Assembly (NCBI GenBank): GCA_050618055.1
Contig: JBNLVK010000164.1
Location: forward strand, 1-5,961
DNA from: CALDCK01 sp050618055
GTDB lineage: Bacteria; Myxococcota_A; UBA9160; SMWR01
DNA length: 5,961 nucleotides
Reading direction: 5' to 3'
In this document: positions 1-5,943 of the stretch, one piece after another
Layout of the letters: each line of letters opens with the position of its first letter
Position numbering within the stretch: the stretch's first letter is position 1
Translations under genes and position numbers: made by a program
Notes under the pieces: model-generated
The model's input: only the letters and a program-made list of their open reading frames with translations
The model's database searches: none
What the model was told of the DNA's origin: nothing

Positions 1-1
1 C

Positions 2-2038
2 GACGGCTCCTGGGACGCCATCTTCGACAAGATGTGGCGGCTGCGCGACACCAGCGACTTCGACGCGGTGCGCATCGTCGACCTGCTCTACGGCTACCGC
101 GGCCACCCGGCCGCCAGCGAGGCGAGCTGGGCCGCGGCCGAGCAGGCGCTCCTCGACTTCAAGTACTGGTACACGGATCCCACGCCGGTGCGCATCGTCG
201 ACGGCCAGCCCGTCGTCGACAACATGTGGTACTGGACCGAGAACCACGTCCTGATGTTCAAGGTCGCCGAGTACCTGGCGGGCCAGCGCTTCCCGGACGA
301 GGTCTTCACCGTGACCGGTGAGACCGGCGCCTGGCACCGCGACCGCGCGCGCGAGTTCATTCGCGACTGGCTGCGCGAGCGGGCCCAGGTGGGCTTCTCC
401 GAGTGGCACTCGAACGTCTACTACAACACCGACATCCGGCCGCTGCTCGTCTTCATCGAGTGGGCGGAGGATCCGGACCTGGTGCGCCGCGCCTCCATGG
501 TGCTCGACCTTCTGTTCCTGGACATCGCGCTCCATCTCCACGAGGGCACCTTCGGCGCCACCCACGGCCGCTCCTACATCAAGAACAAGGCCTCGGCGAC
601 CACCGAGGGCACCTTCGACCCGGCGAAGTTCCTGTTCGAGGACACGGAGCTGTCCTGGAGCAGCCGCAGCGACGCGACGTCGGCCGTGCTCGCGCACGCC
701 AGGCGCTACCGCATCCCCGAGGTGATCCGCCGCATCGCGACCGTCGACGAGCCCGTGATCGACCGGGAGCGCATGAACCTGCGGCTCGAAGAGGCGCCGC
801 CCCCCGGCGCCCAGACCTGCGAGCCGGGCGCACCGCTGGGCTGGGACTGGTGCGACGTCGAGTACCTGCCGTACTGGTGGGGCACCAACGCCTTCATCGT
901 ATGGAGCCACGTGGGCCTGACCCTCCAGGAGGGGTTCGCCTACGGCCTGTTCGACTCTCAGTTCTCGGACTTCGCCGACCTCGCCAACGGCGTCTGGGAT
1001 CCGAACGACGTCGACCAGTCCGTGCAGAACGCCTACTCGCTGCTGAGGATCTTCTGGCCGGCGGCGAACTTCGGGTTGCTGAACGAGGTGAACACCTACA
1101 CCTACCGCACCCGGGACTACATGCTGTCGACCGCCCAGGACTACCGGAAGGGCGCGCGCAGCTCCCAGACCCACGTCTGGCAGGCCACGCTCGACGAGCA
1201 GGCGATGGTGTTCGTCACCCACCCGACCTACCGGCCCGAGGACATCCAGGCTCCGCCCTACGACGGCTGGGACTGGCAGAAGCGCGACGAATCCGGCGCC
1301 GGATCGACCGGCGGCCGCTGGACGGGCGACGGCGCGCTGCCGCGCAGCGGGCAGTTCGAGAACGTGAACATCTCGATCTACCAGCCGGCCTACGCGCCGA
1401 TCCCGCTCCTCGACTTCGTCTACGAGAACGAGACCCACGCCTACTTCCCCGTCGCCCACTTCGACGAGGTCGTGCGCGACGGTCACTGGACCTACGGCAA
1501 GCGCGGGGACGCCTACGTGGCGCTCTACTCGCGCAACCCGGTGGACTGGCGCGGCGACCAGCCCGAGGTGTTCCAGAACGGCGGCCTCGACTTCGACCTG
1601 GTGGCCGAGGGCAGCGCCAGCAACGTGTGGATCGTCGAGATGGGCAGCCTGGAGGAGTGGCCCGGCGGCTTCGAGGCCTTCCAGGCCGCCTTCGACGAGT
1701 CGCTCGTCGCCTTCCCGGACGTGGGCACGGGCCCGCTCGAGGTCGTCTACGAGTCGCCGAGCCAGGGGACGGTGAGCTTCGGCTGGGAGGCGGACCTGAT
1801 GGTCGAGGGCGCCGCGCAGTCGCTCGCGGACTACGGTCGCTACGACAACCCCTTCGTCCAGACCGACTTCCTGGACACCCGCTACGAGGTCTCCGACGGC
1901 GAGTACTCGCTCGTGCTCGACTTCACCCAGCTCGAGGACGAGGGGCAGGACGTGCGCGAGGCCGCCGCACCGGTCCACCCGAACTCGGGGGCGCACGAGA
2001 GGCTCCGCCGCCGGCTGGAGCGCCTGCTGGGCTGGTAG
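2..2038 (+). CDS. Large uncharacterised protein, probable alpha/alpha-toroid plus beta-sandwich (polysaccharide lyase/heparinase-like fold), 5' partial
   Basis: The frame is open to the left edge: ten sense codons (DGSWDAIFDK) precede the first ATG at 32 and read like protein interior, so that ATG is probably not the start and any signal peptide is lost. 678 codons remain, ending in TAG. Numbering from position 2, the first ~400 residues look helical and aromatic-rich, with conserved-looking blocks WYWTENHVLMF (76-86), GFSEWHSNVYYNTD (131-144), THGRSY (187-192) and a Trp cluster (281-301). The rest looks beta-rich, with HWTYGKRGDAYVALYS (495-510) and NVWIVEMGS (541-549), and a charged Arg-rich C-terminus. 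Helical toroid followed by beta-sandwich is the layout of several polysaccharide lyases and heparinase II/III-like proteins; the His, Tyr, Asn and Glu residues in the N-terminal blocks would suit a sugar-cleaving site. This is inference from overall look; I do not recognise a named family. The next gene, a GPH transporter, fits a carbohydrate or glycoside link. Confidence 0.8.
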   Translation, partial: DGSWDAIFDKMWRLRDTSDFDAVRIVDLLYGYRGHPAASEASWAAAEQALLDFKYWYTDPTPVRIVDGQPVVDNMWYWTENHVLMFKVAEYLAGQRFPDEVFTVTGETGAWHRDRAREFIRDWLRERAQVGFSEWHSNVYYNTDIRPLLVFIEWAEDPDLVRRASMVLDLLFLDIALHLHEGTFGATHGRSYIKNKASATTEGTFDPAKFLFEDTELSWSSRSDATSAVLAHARRYRIPEVIRRIATVDEPVIDRERMNLRLEEAPPPGAQTCEPGAPLGWDWCDVEYLPYWWGTNAFIVWSHVGLTLQEGFAYGLFDSQFSDFADLANGVWDPNDVDQSVQNAYSLLRIFWPAANFGLLNEVNTYTYRTRDYMLSTAQDYRKGARSSQTHVWQATLDEQAMVFVTHPTYRPEDIQAPPYDGWDWQKRDESGAGSTGGRWTGDGALPRSGQFENVNISIYQPAYAPIPLLDFVYENETHAYFPVAHFDEVVRDGHWTYGKRGDAYVALYSRNPVDWRGDQPEVFQNGGLDFDLVAEGSASNVWIVEMGSLEEWPGGFEAFQAAFDESLVAFPDVGTGPLEVVYESPSQGTVSFGWEADLMVEGAAQSLADYGRYDNPFVQTDFLDTRYEVSDGEYSLVLDFTQLEDEGQDVREAAAPVHPNSGAHERLRRRLERLLGW

Positions 2039-2083
2039 CCCCCCAACGGGCGTTCGGTACCGGTCCGCGGGGCCCTCTCTCGC

Positions 2084-2116
2084 AGGCTCTCGCGCCTGTA
2101 TCTTGCGCGAAAGCTT
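2084..2116. repeat. Imperfect inverted repeat in the intergenic region (terminator-like hairpin or operator)
   Basis: The left arm AGGCTCTCGCGC (2084-2095) and right arm GCGCGAAAGCTT (2105-2116) pair over 12 positions around a 9-base loop (2096-2104). Ten pairs are Watson-Crick, one is G-U, and one is a C/A mismatch. It starts 45 bases after the stop of the preceding gene and ends 68 bases before the transporter's GTG. No T-run follows the right arm, so it is not a classic intrinsic terminator, although high-GC bacteria often use U-poor hairpins. It could instead be a regulator-binding palindrome for the downstream operon. The rest of the 2039-2184 gap holds no recognisable sigma70 promoter. 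Confidence 0.45.
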
Positions 2117-2155
2117 CCTGGTAAGGTGCATGCGAAGCCACCGCCGCCGTCGCCC

Positions 2156-2161
2156 AGGAGG
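2156..2161 (+). promoter_or_regulatory. Strong Shine-Dalgarno AGGAGG upstream of the GPH transporter
   Basis: AGGAGG is a perfect anti-16S match. It lies 12 bases before the ATG at 2174 (a four-codon ORF) but 23 bases before the GTG at 2185 that begins the transporter, which is too far for normal direct use. It may load ribosomes on the mini-ORF and feed the GTG by coupling. Alternatively the weaker GGGA at 2176-2179, 5 bases before the GTG, may serve directly. Confidence 0.5.
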
Positions 2162-2173
2162 CCGCCCCGCGAC

Positions 2174-2188
2174 ATGGGACGCTCGTGA
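2174..2188 (+). CDS. Possible four-codon leader ORF (MGRS) coupled to the transporter
   Basis: ATG GGA CGC TCG TGA encodes Met-Gly-Arg-Ser and stops inside the transporter's start codon as a GTGA overlap (GTG 2185-2187, TGA 2186-2188). It follows a perfect AGGAGG by 12 bases, a long but usable spacing. The same GTGA coupling pattern occurs for certain between the last two genes of the window. No function is implied for the peptide; a role, if any, would be to deliver ribosomes to the GTG start. It may be a chance arrangement. Confidence 0.2.
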   Translation: MGRS

Positions 2189-3564
2189 ATCCCGATCCCC
2201 GGACCGCGCCGTCCGGTCGCACCGGAACGGGGGCTGCACCTCTCGGCCGGCGCGCGCTCTTCAGCTACGCGCTGCCTTCCGCGCCCGTGCAGTTCCTCTA
2301 CATGCTCTTCCTGTTCATGTACCTCAAGTACGCGGCAGAGAGCCTGGGAGCCTCGACCGGCACGGTCGGCACGATCTTCCTGGTCGCGCGCGTCTGGGAC
2401 GCGATCAGCGACCCGCTGGTGGGGAACCTGAGCGATCGGACCACGCTGGCCTTCGGCCGCCGCAAGAGCTGGCTGCTGGGCTCGGCGCTGCCGCTGCTGC
2501 TGTTCGGCGTGATGGCGTGGGTGCCTCCGCCGGGGCTCGAGGGACCGCTGCTCACCGCCTGGATCTCGGTGGCGATCGTCGGGTTCTACACCGCCTACAC
2601 GGCCTTCGAGGTGCCCCACATCGCGCTGGGCGCCGAGATCAGCCTGGATCCCCTGGAGCGCAACAAGATCTACGGAGCGCGGCAGCTCGCGCGCGCCCTG
2701 GCGATGCTGCTCTCGGCGGCGGGTGTGCAGCTCCTGATGGACGACGAGCGATCGCGGGAGTCTGCCTACGTCCTGGCGCTCGGGTGTGGCGCGTTCGCGG
2801 TGGCGGCCATCGTCTACGGGATCTGGGCGCTGCCCCCGGAGCGACGGGACTATGCCGGGCGGGGGGGCGCGAGCCCCTTCCGGGCGGCGGCCGACGTCGT
2901 GCGCAACGTGCACGCGAGGCTGCTGCTCTCGGTCTACTTCATCGAGCAGCTCGGGATGGGCGCCATCGGGATGCTTGTCCCGTTCCTCCTGCAGTACGTG
3001 ATCGTGATGCCCGAGATCACGGGCGCGATGCTGGGCTCCACCTTCGTGCTGTCGATCCTCTCCATACCCGTCTGGATCGCCTTCGCGCGTCGCTTCGAGA
3101 AGCGACGGCTCTGGCTCGCCGCCATGATCGTCACCGGGCTGGGCTACGGCATGCTGCTCTTCTTCGGAGCCGGCACCTGGCTCCTGATGGCGGTCTCCTG
3201 CACGATCGTCGGGCTGTGCCAGAGCTGCGGGAGCGTGCTGGGGCAGTCGCTGAAGGCCGAGATCGTCGACTACGACGAGCTCCAGACGGGCGAGCGCAAG
3301 GAGGGCATCTACTTCGCGGCCTGGACCTTCGCGAGCAAGCTGGCGGCCGGGATCATGGCCTTCGTGGCCGGGTGGGTGCTCGAGCTCGCGGGCTTCGTGC
3401 CCGACGGCGAGGTCCAGTCCGACCGGGTGCAGTGGGCGATGCTGCTGCTTGCGGGCGGGATGCCGCTCGCGGGCTTCTCCATCGGCGCGCTGGCCTTCAC
3501 CCGCTTCTCGCTGAACGAGGTCGCCCACGCGCGGATCCGGGCACAGCTCGATGGACGCGCCTAG
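2185..3564 (+). CDS. GPH-family (MelB-like) cation-coupled MFS symporter
   Basis: A complete 459-residue inner-membrane transporter with about 12 hydrophobic segments, of usual length for glycoside-pentoside-hexuronide:cation symporters (MFS_2). The signature VGTIFLVARVWDAISDPLVG (61-80) followed by SDRTTLAFGRRKSW (83-96) closely matches MelB helix II and loop 2-3. Asp72 and Asp76 align with MelB cation-site Asp55 and Asp59. Glu142 sits at MelB Asp124, Arg166 at Arg149, and Lys385 at Lys377. The late motif VDYDELQTGERKEGIYF (361-377) and tail FSLNEVAHARIRAQL are also typical. The MelB sugar-site Asp19 and Trp128 positions appear to be Ser32 and Ile146, so melibiose-type substrates are unlikely; family relatives also move other solutes, and the substrate is unknown. 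These alignments are from memory. GTG 2185 is the only in-frame start between the upstream TAA (2122) and the first membrane helix. It is probably the first full gene of the operon, overlapping the next gene by 14 bases. Confidence 0.93.
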   Translation: MNPDPRTAPSGRTGTGAAPLGRRALFSYALPSAPVQFLYMLFLFMYLKYAAESLGASTGTVGTIFLVARVWDAISDPLVGNLSDRTTLAFGRRKSWLLGSALPLLLFGVMAWVPPPGLEGPLLTAWISVAIVGFYTAYTAFEVPHIALGAEISLDPLERNKIYGARQLARALAMLLSAAGVQLLMDDERSRESAYVLALGCGAFAVAAIVYGIWALPPERRDYAGRGGASPFRAAADVVRNVHARLLLSVYFIEQLGMGAIGMLVPFLLQYVIVMPEITGAMLGSTFVLSILSIPVWIAFARRFEKRRLWLAAMIVTGLGYGMLLFFGAGTWLLMAVSCTIVGLCQSCGSVLGQSLKAEIVDYDELQTGERKEGIYFAAWTFASKLAAGIMAFVAGWVLELAGFVPDGEVQSDRVQWAMLLLAGGMPLAGFSIGALAFTRFSLNEVAHARIRAQLDGRA

Positions 3565-4831
3565 TCCGCGGGACCCGGCCCGGCCCCTGGAGCCGGTCGC
3601 GCTCGGTGCGAGACGCAGCGCGCTGGGCGTGCTGGGCCTGCCCCACTTCCGGGCGCTCTGGAGCTCGAGCCTGCTCCAGTTCCTGGCGATGCAGATCCAC
3701 CTCTTCACCCTGCAGTGGCTGGTCACCGAGCTGACCGCTTCGCGCACGCTGCTCGGGCTGCTCATCGCGATCCAGGGGGCGACGGTGGCGCTCTTCTCGC
3801 CGATCGGCGGCGTGGCCACCGATCGCTTCGCCAAGCGCAGCCTGCTGGCCGGGACGCGCGTCAGCGCCGCCGTCCTGGTGCTCGGTCTCGCAGCGCTGCT
3901 GCATGCGGACCGGATCGCGCTGCCCATCCTGTTCGCCGCCGCGGCGTTCGGCGGACTGATCAGCGCCATGAGCCAGCCGGCGACCCAGGCCTACGTCTTC
4001 GACGTGGTGGGATCCGAGAACACCCAGCCCGCCGTGGCCCTCAACTCCGCCGGCATCGGGCTCGGGCAGATGGCGGGTCCGGCGCTGGCCGGCGTGCTGA
4101 TCGCCGGGGGCGGCATCGTCGGTTCGTGGACCGCCGCGGCGGCGGGTCTGCTGCTCGCCGCGGCCCTGCTGGCCGCGATCCCGGTGCGCGGTCGCGCCAC
4201 GGGCAGACGCCGCGCCCCCTGGCGCGAGCTGCGCGAGGGCTTCGCCTACGTGGTTGCGCACCCTCCGGTGTGGCTGGCCCTGCTGGCGTGCGCGATGGCC
4301 TTCTTCAACGGCGCGATCTTCGCCATGCGCCCGGTCTTCGCGCGCCACGTGCTCGGGGTCGGCAGCGAGGGCATGGGCGTGATGGCGGCCAGCGCGGGCC
4401 TGGGCACGTTGCTCGGCGCGATCGTCGCCACGGCGCTGCCCGACTTCCGGCGTCCCGGCCTGGCGATCGCCTTCAGCATGCTCGCCTTCTCGGGCTGCGT
4501 GCTCCTCTACGCGTTCGCCTTCTCCTACCCCTACGTCCTGACGGTCGAGTTCGCCTCGGGGCTGGCCGCGCAGCTCTGGCAGATCTCCACCTTCTCCGGC
4601 CTCCAGCTGGCAGTGCCGGAGCACCTGCGCGGGAGGGTCGTGGGCATGGTCTTCATGGTGGCGCAGCTCGCGCAGGTGGGGGGCGTGTTCGTCGGCGCCC
4701 TGGCCGACCGCGTGGGCGACCAGGTGGCGATGGGGGTCTTCGGGGCGATCCCGATGACCCTGCTGATCGCGCTCATCACCTTCGGCTGGGGCGGGCTCTC
4801 GCGTCTCGGACGCGAAGCCGGGCCGCGCTAG
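3551..4831 (+). CDS. MFS_3 (EntS/DHA3-like) major facilitator, exporter-like
   Basis: A complete 426-residue protein with about 12 predicted membrane helices, typical of MFS_3/EntS-like permeases, which are mostly efflux carriers. Following a 30-residue polar N-terminus, FRALWSSSLLQFLAMQ (33-48) matches the family's usual FRxLW opening. GGVATDRFAKR (86-96) is MFS motif A in loop 2-3, and a second version, GALADRVG (382-389), appears in the C-terminal half. SQPATQAYVFDVVG (141-154) with ALNSAGIGLGQMAGPALAG (163-181) and PEHLRGRVVGM (356-366) are further family blocks. An Arg-rich loop (213-226) separates the halves. ATG 3551 lies 14 bases inside the GPH gene and has no clear Shine-Dalgarno, so translation is probably coupled to it; a GTG at 3629 (Val27) is an alternative start. 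It differs from the GPH protein in family and motifs, so the pair is not a recent duplication. The substrate is unknown. Confidence 0.9.
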   Translation: MDAPSPRDPARPLEPVALGARRSALGVLGLPHFRALWSSSLLQFLAMQIHLFTLQWLVTELTASRTLLGLLIAIQGATVALFSPIGGVATDRFAKRSLLAGTRVSAAVLVLGLAALLHADRIALPILFAAAAFGGLISAMSQPATQAYVFDVVGSENTQPAVALNSAGIGLGQMAGPALAGVLIAGGGIVGSWTAAAAGLLLAAALLAAIPVRGRATGRRRAPWRELREGFAYVVAHPPVWLALLACAMAFFNGAIFAMRPVFARHVLGVGSEGMGVMAASAGLGTLLGAIVATALPDFRRPGLAIAFSMLAFSGCVLLYAFAFSYPYVLTVEFASGLAAQLWQISTFSGLQLAVPEHLRGRVVGMVFMVAQLAQVGGVFVGALADRVGDQVAMGVFGAIPMTLLIALITFGWGGLSRLGREAGPR

Positions 4832-4835
4832 GGTG
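4830..4835 (+). promoter_or_regulatory. Ribosome binding site AGGGTG that favours the ATG at 4842
   Basis: AGGGTG overlaps the TAG of the preceding gene. Its AGGG core is 8 bases before ATG 4842, a good spacing, whereas it runs into the alternative GTG at 4833 and cannot serve it. This is the reason for preferring the ATG. Confidence 0.5.
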
Positions 4836-4841
4836 CCGGCG

Positions 4842-5639
4842 ATGGAAGCGATCGAGCATCCTCGCGTCGAGCTCGGCAGCGCGCTGGTCAGCCTGCTCGA
4901 ACCCGTCCGGGGCCACGAGGTCGCGTTCCACCGCTGGTACGAACGCGACCACTTCTACGCGGGCTGCATGATGGGGCCGTACCTGTTCTCGGGCCGCCGC
5001 TACGTGGCCACGCGTCCGCTGAAGGACCTGCGCTTCCCCGGCGAGACGCCGGTCATCGACGACATCCGGCGCGGCTCCTACCTGGCGCTCTACTGGATCC
5101 AGGCCGGCTTCCACGACCCGGCGGTCGACTGGGCCGTGCGCCAGGTGAACTGGCTGATCGGGAACGGGCGCATGCTCGAGCAGCGCGTGCAGGCGCACGC
5201 CGGCTTCTACCACCTGCGCTCGCGCACCCTGCGCGACCCGGACGGCGTGCCGCCCGAGCTGGCCCTCGAGCATCCCTTCCCGGGGCTGGTCCTGCTGATG
5301 GTCGATCGCGCTGCGGAGGTGGAACGCGAGCGGTTCGAGCGCGAGTACGGCGCCTGGATCGCGTCGCGGCTGCCGGGAACGCCCGCATCCGTCTGCCTGG
5401 GGCTCGAGCCGGAGCCCCTGCCGGACGACGCGCCCGCGTACGTCGCCCGGCCGCCGGGCCTCGAGCGGCGCTCGCTCCAGATCTTCTTCCTCGAGACCGA
5501 CCCGCGCGATTGCTGGGACGGGCTGTTCGCGGAGCAGGACGCGTGGCTGCGCGACGCCGGCCTGGGCCGCGTCAGCTACGCGGCCCCGTTCATCCCGACC
5601 GTCCCGGGCAGCGACCGCTACACGGACGAGCTGTGGTGA
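4842..5639 (+). CDS. Uncharacterised protein with WYERDHFYAGCM motif, probable tandem EthD-like alpha/beta barrel
   Basis: 265 residues, soluble, with no signal peptide or membrane segment. ATG 4842 was chosen on Shine-Dalgarno placement; an in-frame GTG at 4833 would add three residues. The N-terminal half reads as strand LGSALVSLLEPV (11-22), then HRWYERDHFYAGCM (30-43), GRRYVATRPLKDLRFP (51-66) and a strand SYLALYWI (79-86). The His-x-Trp-Tyr...His pattern after a strand recalls EthD/dimeric alpha-beta barrel proteins. The second half starts another strand, FPGLVLLMVD (146-155), then a helix with FEREYGAWIASRLPG (165-179) and strand SLQIFFLETD (211-220), consistent with a second ferredoxin-like repeat. 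I recall similar hypothetical proteins from high-GC bacteria but no characterised member, so no reaction is assigned; EthD relatives include accessory proteins and small enzymes of aromatic or ether breakdown. It lies 10 bases after the MFS_3 gene and overlaps the next gene by 4 bases. Confidence 0.85.
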   Translation: MEAIEHPRVELGSALVSLLEPVRGHEVAFHRWYERDHFYAGCMMGPYLFSGRRYVATRPLKDLRFPGETPVIDDIRRGSYLALYWIQAGFHDPAVDWAVRQVNWLIGNGRMLEQRVQAHAGFYHLRSRTLRDPDGVPPELALEHPFPGLVLLMVDRAAEVERERFEREYGAWIASRLPGTPASVCLGLEPEPLPDDAPAYVARPPGLERRSLQIFFLETDPRDCWDGLFAEQDAWLRDAGLGRVSYAAPFIPTVPGSDRYTDELW

Positions 5640-5943
5640 AGCTCCCGAGCCAGGTCGCCAGCCTCGAGGAGTGGGTCGAGCTCGCCCATGCGGCGAAGCT
5701 CACCGACGGGCTGCCCGTCCTGCCGCCGACGGTCGAAGCGGTGGAGGAGCGGGTGCGTGCGTCGGGCCGCCCGGCCGGGGACGTGCTCGGCCCGATCCCT
5801 CCGCGCGGCGGGATCGCGACGGTGGAGGTCCTGGCGGCCAACGCCGCCATGGCGGGGTGCCCGCCCGAGGGCATGCCGATCCTGGTCGCCGCCGTCGAAG
5901 CCCTCCTCGAGCCGCGCTTCAACCTGAACGGCGTGCAGTGCAC
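5636..5943 (+). CDS. DGLPV-PPT family protein of unknown function, 3' partial (cut by adapter)
   Basis: This frame runs from GTG 5636 to the contig end without a stop, and its protein-like conservation supports it. The start overlaps the upstream stop as GTGA, indicating translational coupling; GGACGAG (5624-5630) is a weak Shine-Dalgarno. The 102 genuine codons contain TDGLPVLPPT (23-32), VLGPIPPRGG (50-59), AANAAMAGCPPEGMPIL (67-83) and EPRFNLNGVQC (92-102). I recognise these blocks from an uncharacterised family of high-GC bacteria that I associate, with limited confidence, with UGSC-motif (seleno)proteins; the true protein should be several times longer. Cys75 and Cys102 are the only cysteines; no function is assigned. 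The last real codon is TGC at 5939-5941. Translation beyond it (TDRKST) depends on adapter bases and is not real. On the opposite strand the open frame 5590-5958 begins in the adapter and was discounted. Confidence 0.75.

Noticed and set aside
66..202. Exact 17-base direct repeat CGGTGCGCATCGTCGAC at 66-82 and 186-202
   Set aside because: Both copies encode VRIVD in frame, but flanking residues show no extended similarity. Strong codon bias explains it better than a domain repeat or recombination site.
2055..2064. Small palindromes CGGTACCG and ACCGGT after the first gene
   Set aside because: Only 6-8 bases, no T-tract and no partner element; expected by chance in GC-rich DNA.
403..2124. 573-codon + strand frame within the first gene
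   Set aside because: Arg/Pro/Gly-rich shadow of the real frame, with no protein family features.
2861..2867. Seven-G run in the GPH gene as a possible frameshift site
   Set aside because: The family-typical protein continues in the same frame on both sides, so no indel or programmed shift is indicated.
2103..3734. 543-codon + strand frame overlapping the GPH gene
   Set aside because: Arg/Ala/Gly-rich off-frame translation with no membrane segments or motifs; the true frame is the GPH transporter.
1882..3969. 695-codon open frame on the minus strand
   Set aside because: It lies antisense to the C-terminus of the first gene, the whole GPH transporter and part of the MFS_3 gene. Its translation is low-complexity (Arg, Gly, Glu, His, Asp-rich) with no motif. 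High third-position GC creates such long shadows, and the + strand genes match known families.
3497..4624. 375-codon minus-strand frame opposite the MFS_3 gene
   Set aside because: Gln/Arg/His-rich antisense shadow; the + strand frame has a clear MFS pattern.
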